This document shows, piece by piece, positions 1 through 10,566 of a stretch of 64,000 bases of DNA (positions are counted from its first letter, which is position 1; every line of letters starts with the position of its first letter). The stretch spans positions 1 through 64,000 of the forward strand of contig JAUNDI010000008.1 in the NCBI GenBank assembly GCA_030526155.1, in the 5' to 3' direction. The notes beneath the pieces were generated by a model. It did no database searches. It worked only from the letters and a program-made list of their open reading frames with translations, and was not told where the DNA came from. The position numbers were made by a program, and so were the translations under genes. This stretch comes from Bacteroidia bacterium (GTDB lineage: Bacteria > Bacteroidota > Bacteroidia > Bacteroidales > Marinilabiliaceae).

Positions 1-100
1 CATTGAGACATACTTACTAAAAAAATCCTGCAAATTGACCTATACACCCAATTTTTTGTTTTTGGGGTGGGGGAGTATTGGGTGAAAGGGTTGAGAGGGG

Positions 101-133
101 AAAAGAAAAGAGGGCATTTGTGTATGCCCTCTT
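101..133 (-). terminator. Intrinsic terminator after the GH97 gene
   Basis: A perfect 10-bp stem (108-117 with 124-133, loop of six) is followed, in the minus direction, by a T-rich run. It lies about 27 bp past the stop of the GH97 gene and closes the esterase-GH97 operon. The flank at 61-120 is extremely G-rich on the plus strand (29 G, 1 C by my count). Confidence 0.8.
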
Positions 134-159
134 GAGTGAGATATTGTGGAGTTTGTATG

Positions 160-2058
160 TTAGTCCTCTATCACCATCACGAAGCCTCCTCGGGCTGCCA
201 TTGTAATGGATTCTGGGATTGATGTATTGGTCTTGATATCGAAGTTTTCTGGGCGAGCGATGCCGCATGTTGGGTCGGTATCTGGGCCATCGAGAATCAA
301 TAAGTTGGCATTGGCGTTTTCGGCTAGATTTAGGCGTGTTAGGTCGAGTGATAGTGTCATAGGTTCATCTGTACCATTTATGCCTCCAATATACCATTTA
401 TTGCCGCTTCGGCGAGCTACGGCTACGTGAGTAGTAGGGTATCCGCATAAGAGTTTGCTATCGGCCCATGCTACAGGGATATTCATCATAAAAGACATAG
501 CCTCCTCGGGGAGAGAGTAGAAACCCTCTGGGCGGTCGGCCCAATGTTGGATACCACTTTCGTATAAGACAGCGAGAGCCAACTCGTGAGTGTTGGTAGT
601 GGTATGAGGGTGTTGTGAATGGGTGAAAGCCACTGGAGTGTAGTCCATTGGTCCTACTACGTTACGAGTAAAAGGAGATATAGTATTCCACTCTGCACCG
701 TGTATAGTCATTTCGCCGCGATTATTATACCATTCTGCGCCATATATACCCTCCATAGACATAAGGTGAGGATATGTACGAGACCAACCACGAGGAGCGG
801 TACAACCGTGGAAATCTACCATCATTTCGAAGTCGGCAGCATCCTTAAGTATATCGAGGTAATACTTCATCATCCATTGCTTATCGGACTCGAAGAAGTC
901 GATTTTCACTGTTTTGATACCTAGAGACTTTAGCCATGTAAACTCCTCTACACGATTCTCGTGAGTAAGCATGCGGTCCTTAGGGGTAGACTCTACCCAA
1001 GTATGGTTACCGCCAGAATTGTACCACATAGCAAGTTGTACGCCTTGAGTTTGTGCGTATTGGCAAAGATCTTGGAGGTTACCGCCATTAGCCATACGAT
1101 CCCACTCCCAGTCGATAAGGAAATATTCCCAACCCATATTTTTAGCTAGGTCGACGAAAGAGCACATAACCTTGAAATCGAGAGAGCCGTGATTATGTGA
1201 CCAGTAAGCCCAAGAAGAGCGGCCAGGCTTTACCCACGAGTCGTCCTTAAGGACACTAGGGCGAGATACATCCTCTACGAGAGTAGACTCGAATATATCT
1301 GCTAGGGTGCCACAAATGACCACGCGCCAAGGAGACTGCCAGTCGCCCGCTATAGTAGGGAGAGCGTCGCCCTGATCGCGTGCCTCCCATGCCTGAGGCA
1401 TAGCGGTGAAATACTTGTTACCCTTATTTTCTAGGCGAGTAGCGCAGTATGTCTCATCGACATCAGCCTCTGTTATGAGAGCCCATTGAGAGTCGGCATT
1501 GAAGAGACAAGGGAAGCCCCATTGAGCATCCTTCTCGGCGCCGTGTTGCTTTGGGAAAGGCTGTTCGTATGCGGTATTAAAAGGCATAAGCCATCGATCG
1601 GCGCTATCAGGGATATTGTATGTGGTAGACTCTGAAATTACGCGAACTGAGTCGACGTTATCAAGAGCGTATCTGAAACAGATACCATCGTTATAAGCCC
1701 TAATGATTACCCTGAGGATATTTTTGTTGCTATTCTTAAGAGTAAAGACACGCTCGGAGTATTCGTTATGAGCGTGAAGGCGCTTACCATGCTTTACGAA
1801 ATAGTCGTCCACCCCCATCTTTTCGGTACTATAGCATTCAAGAGAGAGGTTAGTATCGAATGACTCTTTTTCTGTTTTGAAACCGATTCGGATGCTATCG
1901 GTAATGCTATTAGTCAAGATGTAGAAAGAGCCGGGGTTGTTATTGTCCTCGCAAAGAGAGACCTCTACCTTACCATTAGGAGATGTTATGCTACTGCAGT
2001 CGCACGACGACAGCAAGCAAGAGAAAAGAAGAAAAGTACTAGTTAGGAAATGTTTCAT
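160..2058 (-). CDS. Glycoside hydrolase family 97, retaining alpha-galactosidase/alpha-glucosidase type (lipoprotein)
   Basis: 632 residues, the usual size for GH97. A short hydrophobic signal ends in a lipobox-like LLSSC near residue 19, so a lipoprotein of the periplasm or outer membrane is likely. An N-terminal beta-sandwich region is followed by the TIM-barrel part with WAYWSHNHG, the segment VKIDFF around the middle and SMEGIYGAEW further on. In GH97, an Asp in the KxDFF position marks the retaining branch (alpha-galactosidase-like), while inverting SusB-type enzymes lack it; I infer the retaining branch from this, but the substrate cannot be read from sequence. The start lies 18 bp after the stop of the upstream esterase gene, so the two are probably cotranscribed and act on the same plant glycan. 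Confidence 0.88.
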   Translation of the reverse strand: MKHFLTSTFLLFSCLLSSCDCSSITSPNGKVEVSLCEDNNNPGSFYILTNSITDSIRIGFKTEKESFDTNLSLECYSTEKMGVDDYFVKHGKRLHAHNEYSERVFTLKNSNKNILRVIIRAYNDGICFRYALDNVDSVRVISESTTYNIPDSADRWLMPFNTAYEQPFPKQHGAEKDAQWGFPCLFNADSQWALITEADVDETYCATRLENKGNKYFTAMPQAWEARDQGDALPTIAGDWQSPWRVVICGTLADIFESTLVEDVSRPSVLKDDSWVKPGRSSWAYWSHNHGSLDFKVMCSFVDLAKNMGWEYFLIDWEWDRMANGGNLQDLCQYAQTQGVQLAMWYNSGGNHTWVESTPKDRMLTHENRVEEFTWLKSLGIKTVKIDFFESDKQWMMKYYLDILKDAADFEMMVDFHGCTAPRGWSRTYPHLMSMEGIYGAEWYNNRGEMTIHGAEWNTISPFTRNVVGPMDYTPVAFTHSQHPHTTTNTHELALAVLYESGIQHWADRPEGFYSLPEEAMSFMMNIPVAWADSKLLCGYPTTHVAVARRSGNKWYIGGINGTDEPMTLSLDLTRLNLAENANANLLILDGPDTDPTCGIARPENFDIKTNTSIPESITMAARGGFVMVIED

Positions 2059-2076
2059 ATATGAGACGTATTAATA

Positions 2077-3300
<1,224 letters not shown>

Positions 3301-3333
3301 AATATTAAAAGAATGTTAAATTATTATTGGCTA

Positions 3334-4386
3334 TTAGATATGAGCAGCTACCCAGTCGCCCACCTCTGTAGTACCGTAAGCCTTGTTATTACCGGCGAGA
3401 TCCTCTGTTACGATGCCGTTATCGATAGAAGCTGCTACGGCGTCGCGGATAGCCTTACCTTCAGCCATAAGGCCGAAAGAGGTCTCGAACATCATAGCTG
3501 CGGAGAGGATAGTTGCTAGAGGGTTAGCTATGTTTTTGCCAGCAGCCTGTGGGTATGAACCGTGGATAGGCTCGTATACTGAAGTATGTACGCCTACTGA
3601 AGCGGAAGCGAGGAGGCCCATAGAACCAGCGATAACTGAAGCCTCGTCGGTAAGGATATCGCCGAAAGTATTTTCAGTTACCATTACGTCGAAGTACTTA
3701 GGGTTCTGGATGAGGACCATAGCAGCCTTATCAACGAACATATAGTCGGTCTCTACGTCAGGGTATTTAGGTGCTATTTCCTGAGCCACTTTACGCCATA
3801 GGCGAGAAGATGCGAGGACGTTAGCTTTATCTACTACTGTAAGTTTCTTACGACGATTGCGAGCTATTTCGAAAGCCTTGATAACGATACGCTCGATTTC
3901 AGGGCGAGTGTACTTACAAGTATCGTAAGCCATGTCATCAGCCTCGTGCTTTTCACCGAAGTACATACCACCAGTGAGCTCGCGGATACAGATGAGGTCG
4001 GCGCCATCAACGAGTTCTGTTTTAAGAGGAGACTTACTGATAAGGCTCTTCCAAGTCTCTACTGGGCGGAGGTTAGCGTAGAGCTCGAGTTGCTTACGCA
4101 TAGCGAGGAGGCCAGTCTCAGGGCGTTCCTTAGCGGAAGGGTCGTTATCGAAACGAGGGTCGCCCACTGCACCGAAGAGGACGGCATCAGACTTCATACA
4201 AATATCGTGAGTCTCTGCAGGGTAAGCCTTACCTGTTGCATCGATAGCGCAAGCGCCTACAAGGGCCTTAGTGTAAGTAACTGTATGGCCGAACTTTTTA
4301 CATACTGCGTCAACAGCCTTAACCGCTTGGTCAACGACCTCTGGGCCGATACCATCGCCTGGGAGAAGTGCAATCTTGAAATCCAT
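3334..4386 (-). CDS. leuB: 3-isopropylmalate dehydrogenase
   Basis: 350 residues, full length. It oxidises and decarboxylates 3-isopropylmalate with NAD+ in leucine synthesis (cytoplasm). Visible signatures: GDGIGPEVV near the N-terminus, the substrate-loop arginines, and the metal-binding segment [19 protein letters not shown], followed by YEPIHGS for NAD binding. The start is 25 bp after the stop of the LeuA-like synthase gene, so the two form one operon. leuC and leuD are not in the window. In related Bacteroidales they usually lie next to these genes, so their absence downstream is notable but not proof of loss. Confidence 0.97.
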   Translation of the reverse strand: MDFKIALLPGDGIGPEVVDQAVKAVDAVCKKFGHTVTYTKALVGACAIDATGKAYPAETHDICMKSDAVLFGAVGDPRFDNDPSAKERPETGLLAMRKQLELYANLRPVETWKSLISKSPLKTELVDGADLICIRELTGGMYFGEKHEADDMAYDTCKYTRPEIERIVIKAFEIARNRRKKLTVVDKANVLASSRLWRKVAQEIAPKYPDVETDYMFVDKAAMVLIQNPKYFDVMVTENTFGDILTDEASVIAGSMGLLASASVGVHTSVYEPIHGSYPQAAGKNIANPLATILSAAMMFETSFGLMAEGKAIRDAVAASIDNGIVTEDLAGNNKAYGTTEVGDWVAAHI

Positions 4387-4411
4387 TGTTTATGTATTGT
4401 GTGATATGTTA

Positions 4412-5938
4412 TTATTCTGATTTGTATTCTGGCTCTACTATGTTGAGCATTTTGAATGTTGCTTTAATAGCAGCTTCTGTTTGGTCGGCATCGAGTCCGC
4501 GAGTTTTGAAATGTTGGTCGCGGAATTGCCAAGCGATGACGGCCTCAACGAGAGCATCTGTCTTACCACCTGGAGGGATAGATACGTTATAGTCGACGAG
4601 CACTGGATGTTCACGACCAAGTTTTTCGTATATCTTCCAGAGAGCCTTCATGAAAGCGTCGTATTGGCCATCGCCTGCAGAGGTCTCCTCGTACTCTTTA
4701 CCGTGGAGGCTAATGCGTATAGTAGCGACAGGCTTAAGGCCACGAGTGAGAGCTAGGCTATAGTTGACGATATGGACATTATTGTGTCTATCCTCGCCAC
4801 TTTTAAGGACATCTGCTATGATGAAAGGGAGGTCTTCCGTAGTCATACTCTCCTTCTTATCGCCCAGTTCGATGACACGTTGAGTAACGCGTTTGATTTG
4901 TTCTGGGGTGAGGTGGATACCCAGTTCCTCTAGGTTCTTAGCGATAGAAGCCTTACCGCTAGTTTTTCCTAGGGCGTATTTACGTACGCGGCCGAAGCGT
5001 TCAGGGAGGAGTTGGTTAAAGTACAAGTTATCCTTGTTATCACCATCGGCGTGTATTCCGGCACATTGGGTAAATACGGAGTCGCCCACGAGAGGCTTAT
5101 TATCAGGGATACGGATACCCGATATAGACTCTACCATACGGCAGAGGTGAGTAAGACGAATCTCGCGGAGATTATTAGGGATATGTAGGTGGTCATTAAG
5201 GAGACCTATTACGCTAGCTAGAGGGGTATTACCTGCGCGTTCGCCGAGACCATTTACGGTGGTATGGATACCAGTAATACCAGCTTTTACGGCAGAATAT
5301 ACATTAGCCACAGCCATATCGTAGTCATTATGAGCGTGGAAGTCGAACTTAAGTTCGGGGTAACGCTTGACCATTGTTTGGCAGAACTCGAGAGTTTTAT
5401 CAGGGCTAAGTACGCCGAGAGTATCGGGGAGCATGAAATGAGCTATTGGTTGAGAGCGTAGAGCGTCGACCAATTGGAACACATATTCGGGAGAATGGAT
5501 CATACCATTAGACCAGTCCTCGAGATATAGATTAACGGTAAGATCTCGTTCTTTAGCTAGAGCGATATTACGCTTGATATCCTCGATATGCTGTTCGGGA
5601 GTTTTATGAAGTTGGCCTTGGACATGCTTGAGGGAGCCCTTAGACAAGAGGTTGATAACTTTACAACCTGCTGAAGCAATCCAATTGATAGATACGCCGT
5701 CATCGATAAAACCTAGGGTTTCTACCTTAGAGATATAACCATTAGAGTTAGCCCAAGCACAGATATTCTTTAGGGCCTCCAATTCACCTGAAGAGACGCG
5801 CGCTGAAGCAACCTCAATGCGATCGACCCTAATATCGTCAAGAAGGAGCTTAGCGATAGTCAGTTTTTCATTAGCATTGAAAGAAACGCCGGCAGTCTGT
5901 TCGCCGTCGCGTAATGTTGTATCAAGAATCTCTAACAC
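4412..5938 (-). CDS. 2-isopropylmalate synthase / citramalate synthase family enzyme
   Basis: 508 residues. The HMGL-like TIM barrel begins with TTLRDGEQT (catalytic Arg and metal Asp) and contains FDFHAHNDYDMA (metal His pair) and GERAGNTPL. The C-terminal part (about 390-500) is a LeuA-type dimer/allosteric domain with SIPPGGKTDA. The family condenses acetyl-CoA with a 2-oxoacid. Sequence alone does not settle whether the acceptor is 2-oxoisovalerate (leucine) or pyruvate (citramalate, isoleucine route). Bacteroidota often carry this second LeuA-like copy directly before leuB. It has its own promoter (5965-5995). Confidence 0.88.
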   Translation of the reverse strand: MLEILDTTLRDGEQTAGVSFNANEKLTIAKLLLDDIRVDRIEVASARVSSGELEALKNICAWANSNGYISKVETLGFIDDGVSINWIASAGCKVINLLSKGSLKHVQGQLHKTPEQHIEDIKRNIALAKERDLTVNLYLEDWSNGMIHSPEYVFQLVDALRSQPIAHFMLPDTLGVLSPDKTLEFCQTMVKRYPELKFDFHAHNDYDMAVANVYSAVKAGITGIHTTVNGLGERAGNTPLASVIGLLNDHLHIPNNLREIRLTHLCRMVESISGIRIPDNKPLVGDSVFTQCAGIHADGDNKDNLYFNQLLPERFGRVRKYALGKTSGKASIAKNLEELGIHLTPEQIKRVTQRVIELGDKKESMTTEDLPFIIADVLKSGEDRHNNVHIVNYSLALTRGLKPVATIRISLHGKEYEETSAGDGQYDAFMKALWKIYEKLGREHPVLVDYNVSIPPGGKTDALVEAVIAWQFRDQHFKTRGLDADQTEAAIKATFKMLNIVEPEYKSE

Positions 5939-5964
5939 TGTGTGAATATTTCGTTACTTGGGTG

Positions 5965-5995
5965 CAAAAATACTACTTATGACGATGAATTGCAA
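5965..5995 (-). promoter_or_regulatory. Bacteroidota-type promoter of the LeuA-like gene
   Basis: On the minus strand: TTG, 20-bp spacer, TATTTTTG (minus-7 at 5965-5972). The start codon lies about 20 nt after the predicted transcription start. The promoter overlaps the end of ribD. Confidence 0.6.
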
Positions 5996-7013
5996 GTAAA
6001 TGATTAGCTCCCGATGATAGTTTTACATCAAATTCGACATTATTAGCATTAATAATAGGAGCTGATATGCCGTTGTGTAATATTTTGGAGCCATGATAGA
6101 CGAATGCCTCGTCCCACATGTTATCATTGATGAACGTTTGGAGAGTTTGTTGGCCCCCTTCGACGATTACGGATTGTATACCCTCATTGAAGAGAGCCAT
6201 ACATATTTGTTCTGTTCGAGAAGAAGAAGAGGGAGAGAGTTGGACGAACTTAATGTTGCCCTCAGAGCGAGATTCTTTGTCGGTTAAGACAATAACCACT
6301 TGATCATCGTTGAAGATGGAAAGATCTCTATTTATCGTCTCATTAGGTGAGAATACGACTCTTATGGGGTTTCCTCCACACCATTCGCGTGTTGTAAGGC
6401 TAGGATTATCGCTATTAGCGGTACCGCTACCTATGAGTATAGCCATCTCCTCGGAGCGTTGTTTATGGACGGCACGCTTAGCCACCTCATCAGTGAGCCA
6501 GACGGGAGAGCGGTCGGGAAGAGATATGAAACCGTCGGCAGACTGAGCCCATTTTAGGATGATATAAGGGCGATGCTTCTCGTGGTAGCAGAAGAAACGT
6601 CTATTGAGGTTACGGCATTCCTTTTCTAGGACTCCTACGATTACCTCGCTACCAGCATTACGGATACGTTTGATACCCTCTCCTGCGACTTTTGAGAAAG
6701 AGTCGACGCACCCCACGACTACGCGAGGTATACCCATACGGATGATGAGGTCGGCACAAGGAGGCGTTTTACCATAGTGAGCGCAAGGTTCGAGGCTAAC
6801 ATATATGGTACTCTCCTTAAGGAGCTCCTTATTCTTTACGCTATTAATAGCATTTACCTCGGCGTGAGGTTCGCCAGCCTTGTGGTGATAACCCTCGCCG
6901 ATTATGGTATCATTATGGACTACAACGGCACCCACCATTGGATTGGTGTATGTACGTCCGAGACCCTGAGCTGCCAATTGGAGGCAACGCTGCATATATT
7001 GTTCGTCTGTCAT
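5973..7013 (-). CDS. ribD: Bifunctional diaminohydroxyphosphoribosylaminopyrimidine deaminase / 5-amino-6-(5-phosphoribosylamino)uracil reductase
   Basis: 346 residues, usual for RibD. The N-terminal deaminase domain has the zinc motif HAE (His50, Glu52) and PCAHYGKTPPC (Cys77, Cys86). The C-terminal reductase domain (about 150-346) has LKWAQSADGFI and VEGGQQTLQTF. It carries out the second and third steps of riboflavin synthesis with NADPH in the cytoplasm. It is single-gene, with a promoter minus-7 TATCTTTG at 7037-7044. No FMN riboswitch is visible in the upstream gap; instead the gap holds two copies of the interspersed repeat. Confidence 0.97.
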   Translation of the reverse strand: MTDEQYMQRCLQLAAQGLGRTYTNPMVGAVVVHNDTIIGEGYHHKAGEPHAEVNAINSVKNKELLKESTIYVSLEPCAHYGKTPPCADLIIRMGIPRVVVGCVDSFSKVAGEGIKRIRNAGSEVIVGVLEKECRNLNRRFFCYHEKHRPYIILKWAQSADGFISLPDRSPVWLTDEVAKRAVHKQRSEEMAILIGSGTANSDNPSLTTREWCGGNPIRVVFSPNETINRDLSIFNDDQVVIVLTDKESRSEGNIKFVQLSPSSSSRTEQICMALFNEGIQSVIVEGGQQTLQTFINDNMWDEAFVYHGSKILHNGISAPIINANNVEFDVKLSSGANHLLAIHRHK

Positions 7014-7036
7014 TTGTCGGTATTGTTATTTTGCTA

Positions 7037-7044
7037 CAAAGATA
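7037..7044 (-). promoter_or_regulatory. Minus-7 element of the ribD promoter
   Basis: TATCTTTG on the minus strand, 24 bp before the ribD start; a perfect TAnnTTTG. No clear TTG is found at the usual distance. Confidence 0.5.
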
Positions 7045-7090
7045 GTGTAATGATTGGGAAAGAGAGCAGTGTGGAGTGCGGGAGGTCTCC

Positions 7091-7154
7091 TGTTCATCGC
7101 AATTTTTGTATTATGAGCACAGCGTTTGCGCCCTTGTTCATCGCAATTTTTGTA
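7091..7154 (-). repeat. Interspersed repeat, two core copies (A and B)
   Basis: Two copies of the core (minus-strand reading AAAAATTGCGATGAACA, then AAGGG in the second) at 7091-7110 and 7131-7154, about 40 bp apart. Here the TCTAG-rich arm seen at the other loci is missing. They lie between the terminator of the upstream lipoprotein gene and the ribD promoter. Confidence 0.8.
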
Positions 7155-7182
7155 AGGGAGGTTGATGAGGTAGATGGGAGGG

Positions 7183-7223
7183 GCAGAAAAAGAAAAGACA
7201 GATGACTATCACAATCATCTGTC
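7183..7223 (-). terminator. Terminator of the lipoprotein gene
   Basis: A perfect 9-bp stem (7197-7205 with 7215-7223) is followed in the minus direction by a T-rich run (complement of 7183-7196). It lies about 30 bp past the stop at 7254. Confidence 0.8.
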
Positions 7224-7253
7224 CTTGGTTAGTTATTTGATTTGCTATGATTA

Positions 7254-8063
7254 TTATTTCGCTGTGATTTCGTCTCGGAGTTTTTCTACGAGGAGTGTAA
7301 TCTTCTCGATTTGTTCCTCTGTGATACCGCCATCGACGATTGAGTTGTATACCTCGTGGAGAGGCATGAGGCCAGCCTTGATAGACTTAGCGTATTCGTC
7401 CTCTGGGAACTTTTGGTCGAGAATCTCCATCATCTTAGCGAGAGGTTCGCGTTGAGACATTACGATTTTGACCATCTCCTTATTAAGGAAAGTATTCTCA
7501 GAGATGTGAGTTGTAACGTACTCGGCCTCGATCCAGCTACCTGCAACGATGAGGATAGATACAGGACCGCGGTCGTTACGGTTGAGGTAATCATACGAAT
7601 CATAGAAAGACTCTGTGATAAGTCTTGTAAGTTCGTCCTTATTATTCTCGTTATTTTCTAGTTTGCTAGGGAGTTCTGGATCTACGCCAGTAGTCATATC
7701 GAGTTCATCGATTAGGCCCTTGATAACATCCATGCACTCCATGATGCCCTGCTGTTGGTTATAAGTGCTAGCGTAGCACATATCGGCGCTATATACACCG
7801 AGGTTAAGAGCTCTCTTATACTCTGTGAGGTAACCCTCGGCATTAGAGAGGTCATTGCATAGAGTTTGGATATATGGAGCCTCGATACGATTAAGCATCT
7901 CTGTTGTTTCGAAAGCTGTAGGGAGAGGGTATACGAACTCGCGCACATTCTCTTCGATATTTTGTTTAATGGCTTCATTAGCCTTATTGCTAGAAGACAA
8001 TGAACAACCTACTGTTAAGACTGCTCCAGCTAAAATTGCGGCGCCAAGGAATGCGTTCTTCAT
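7254..8063 (-). CDS. Conserved hypothetical lipoprotein, helical
   Basis: 269 residues. The signal peptide ends in a lipobox LTVGC (Cys20), so a lipid-anchored periplasmic or outer-membrane protein is expected. The mature part is acidic and predicted mostly helical, with no catalytic motif I recognise; the middle contains a run of N, E and D. Similar lipoproteins of unknown function occur in Bacteroidota genomes. It is single-gene, with its own minus-7 (TACATTTG at 8109-8116) and a strong terminator. No function can be assigned. Confidence 0.75.
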   Translation of the reverse strand: MKNAFLGAAILAGAVLTVGCSLSSSNKANEAIKQNIEENVREFVYPLPTAFETTEMLNRIEAPYIQTLCNDLSNAEGYLTEYKRALNLGVYSADMCYASTYNQQQGIMECMDVIKGLIDELDMTTGVDPELPSKLENNENNKDELTRLITESFYDSYDYLNRNDRGPVSILIVAGSWIEAEYVTTHISENTFLNKEMVKIVMSQREPLAKMMEILDQKFPEDEYAKSIKAGLMPLHEVYNSIVDGGITEEQIEKITLLVEKLRDEITAK

Positions 8064-8177
8064 TTTAATAGAAAATTAAATCAGTAATTAGAACATCTTT
8101 TCGGTGCACAAATGTAACTCTATCATTTAAGAGAAAAAAACAATTTCTAATAAATATTCGCTTTGAAGGTAAAAAAA

Positions 8178-9428
8178 TTAAATTGGCAAGGTTCCGTTAC
8201 GTTTAAATTCGAGACCGAGGACGGAGATATCATCGAAAGCGAAACCATTTAATTTATCGCGTTCGGCCATTTCGTCTATACGTCTCATAGCCTCATCTAT
8301 GCTAACGGTATGCTCCATTATCTCCTTAAGTTGTTGGAAAGAGGTACGTACGCGGCTACCCTCGTCGCACTCTACGAGGCCATCGGTAAAGGCCACCAAT
8401 CTAGTACCCTTACGAATACGTATAGACTCCTCCTCGATTGTAGGCATTTCGTCGAGCATACCAAGAGCGATGGAACCCGTATCTAGTTCGCGTATCTCCT
8501 TAACACCGGGGACGCACAATAGTGGAGCTAGGTGACCAGCATTAACGTATGTGAGGCGGCCCGTTATTTTGTTATAACGACCGAGGAAAGCGGTAATGAA
8601 CTTATCGTTTTTAGAGTTGTAGTTAAGGCGCTCGTTGAGTTCCTTAACCAGACGGCTCATTGAGATATTAGCGGTAAAAAGAGAGCGGACGATAGCTTGG
8701 AAGTTGGACATCAGCAGAGCTGCGCCCATACCCTTACCGCTAACGTCGGCTATACAGAAGCCTACGCTATATGGAGATAGAGGCAAGACATCGTAGTAAT
8801 CGCCGCCTACGGCTTGGTGAGGCTTATAAAGAGAGCGTACGGTAAGGAAAGATGTTGTAATCATTTCACTATCCTTAGGTACGAGGCTCTGTTGGATTTG
8901 GGAGGCGATTTCGAACTCATGCTTAAGGCTCTCCTGCTTAAGCAGACGTACCTGCATCTTTTTGTTTTCTATGAAAACGATGATAAGGTTAGCGAGGATT
9001 TGGATGAACTTAATATTACGAAGCGTTGGAGATACGCCCTCTCCCAGTTCCTGGTCGCCCACGAGGACATAACCCATAAGTTTGAATTCGTGGTGGATAG
9101 GTATTACGGCATCGAATATAGATAATTTCTCCTGTTCGGTGAGAGCGAGGTTTTCTATTTGAGTAATACCGGCGAGGTCGACCTCAGGGTTGATAGCATC
9201 GGCCTGCTGTTGAGAGACTCCACAAGCAAGGATTTGGTTCCACTTATTATCGTCGCCGCGGGTATATACTATCACCCTACCCACACCAAGTTCCTCTCTA
9301 AGCAGAGTCTCGAACTCCTGCATGAGTTCTTCGACGCTATGCCTACGATTTATGGTCTGAGTCACGTCGAGCAACAAGTTAAGTCGCTCTTTGTACAAGC
9401 GCACAATATTTGGACGTGAATTATCCAA
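8178..9428 (-). CDS. GAF domain - SpoIIE/PP2C phosphatase (partner-switch regulator)
   Basis: 416 residues. An N-terminal helical/GAF-like sensor (about 15-170) is joined by a coiled linker (KNKKMQVRLLKQESLKHEFEIASQIQQSLVP) to a SpoIIE phosphatase domain (about 190-410). That domain has the metal-binding VGGDYYDV and IADVSGKGMGAALLMSN, NAGHLAPLL, and FTDGLVEC. The Q-Q-S-L-x-P linker is typical of RsbU-type enzymes. The family dephosphorylates an anti-sigma antagonist; no such partner gene is nearby. It is cytoplasmic, with no transmembrane segment. Transcribed alone from a good promoter inside the preceding terminator. Confidence 0.9.
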   Translation of the reverse strand: MDNSRPNIVRLYKERLNLLLDVTQTINRRHSVEELMQEFETLLREELGVGRVIVYTRGDDNKWNQILACGVSQQQADAINPEVDLAGITQIENLALTEQEKLSIFDAVIPIHHEFKLMGYVLVGDQELGEGVSPTLRNIKFIQILANLIIVFIENKKMQVRLLKQESLKHEFEIASQIQQSLVPKDSEMITTSFLTVRSLYKPHQAVGGDYYDVLPLSPYSVGFCIADVSGKGMGAALLMSNFQAIVRSLFTANISMSRLVKELNERLNYNSKNDKFITAFLGRYNKITGRLTYVNAGHLAPLLCVPGVKEIRELDTGSIALGMLDEMPTIEEESIRIRKGTRLVAFTDGLVECDEGSRVRTSFQQLKEIMEHTVSIDEAMRRIDEMAERDKLNGFAFDDISVLGLEFKRNGTLPI

Positions 9429-9454
9429 TCTTGATATTATAGTTCGATTGGAGG

Positions 9455-9486
9455 CAAAGTTAAAAAATATTACTCACGCTTGCAAA
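9455..9486 (-). promoter_or_regulatory. Promoter of the GAF-SpoIIE phosphatase gene
   Basis: Minus strand: TTTG (9483-9486), 20-bp spacer, TAACTTTG (9455-9462). The minus-33 element sits in the loop of the terminator that closes the mannan operon. Confidence 0.65.
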
Positions 9487-9497
9487 GGCGTGAGTAA
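9463..9497 (-). terminator. Terminator of the mannan operon
   Basis: A 10-bp perfect stem (9470-9479 with 9488-9497, loop of eight), then in the minus direction A and T residues including six T in a row. It ends the operon 17 bp after the stop of the esterase gene. Confidence 0.8.
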
Positions 9498-9513
9498 TTA
9501 CTTAACTATTTTA

Positions 9514-10566
9514 TCACTTAAGATAATTGTATAATTCGTTTGCTATAGCGGCGTGTTCGTTATAATCGGGGTGGTCACCCCCACCGCTATTCCACTGTTT
9601 AGAGAAGAAGAAATGTTCGACAGAATCGGCATTAGCCTCTATAGACAGTAGCATTTTCTCCTGCCAAGCACGTAGATTCTCGTCGGCCATTGGTGAAGAG
9701 AGCATAACTATGCGAGCAGAAGGATTATGTGACCTTACCTTAGAGATAAAATCTACGTATGCGGAGCAGAATTCGGTAGAATCTTGGACTCCATCATTTT
9801 GGCCTAGACATATACAAACTATATCAGCAGGTTCGGAGAATGAGTATTCATACTTATTATCTCGAAGGCTGATTTTGTCGTACACCTGAGGCATGACGAT
9901 ATCCATATCACAACAAGAGTGTATGAGACCAATACCCGATACGGAGGTAAGCATCCAGCGAGCGCCCAGCATACGCGACACACGAGGACCATATGCGAGA
10001 TAAGCCCTATGTCTATCGCCCCAGCGGCCGGTACCATAAGGCACCTCATCGCAGTAGGCCTCAGCGCCACATGTAATAGAATTACCGATATACTCTATAA
10101 GCGGCGAGCACTCAGAGAGCATAGCTGTTGGTCGCAAATTTTTAGTTATTACGCTATGCAATTGTATATATCCGTGAGACGATTCGGTATCCTTACATAC
10201 GAGCACTTCATGAGAAGGAGCATCGGACAAGAGCGAATCGAGGACGAGCGCATTGAATGTAGAGTCGATACATACGCGTGTATTTACGCCATCGACTACG
10301 AGTTCGAGATAATTGAACCCATTACCATCCCATATTTGTTCGTCGAGGATATTAACGGTACACTCATTGCCATCGAAAGCGAAAGCGAAGTATGAGCCCG
10401 CTGTCCATTGACGAGGACCTAAAGAATCAGATGTAGACAAGCTACGCCCCACGAAGAGGATATTATGATCGGACCCTTGATATGTGCGTACAGACTCACG
10501 TGCGCATGCGGCTGACAAGAGAGCGGATACGATAACGATAAGATACCTATACATGATACGAGACAT
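9514..10566 (-). CDS. SGNH/GDSL acetyl esterase of the mannan operon (lipoprotein)
   Basis: About 350 residues from the start MSRIMYRYL at 10566. This start overlaps the stop of the epimerase gene as TAATG, so I prefer it to an in-frame Met 75 bp upstream inside that gene. The signal peptide ends in LLSAAC, a lipobox. The N-terminal part (about 25-140) is a jelly-roll as in CE2 enzymes; the SGNH part has EYIGNSITCG (catalytic Ser), ICLGQNDG (Asn) and a C-terminal GGGDHPDYNEH (Asp/His). It is likely to remove acetyl groups from gluco- or galactomannan before or while GH26 cuts. Function is inferred from domain type and operon position. Confidence 0.85.
   Translation of the reverse strand: MSRIMYRYLIVIVSALLSAACARESVRTYQGSDHNILFVGRSLSTSDSLGPRQWTAGSYFAFAFDGNECTVNILDEQIWDGNGFNYLELVVDGVNTRVCIDSTFNALVLDSLLSDAPSHEVLVCKDTESSHGYIQLHSVITKNLRPTAMLSECSPLIEYIGNSITCGAEAYCDEVPYGTGRWGDRHRAYLAYGPRVSRMLGARWMLTSVSGIGLIHSCCDMDIVMPQVYDKISLRDNKYEYSFSEPADIVCICLGQNDGVQDSTEFCSAYVDFISKVRSHNPSARIVMLSSPMADENLRAWQEKMLLSIEANADSVEHFFFSKQWNSGGGDHPDYNEHAAIANELYNYLK

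Noticed and set aside
7014..7253. FMN riboswitch for ribD
   Set aside because: No RFN-like conserved segments are in the gap; it holds a terminator and two repeat cores.
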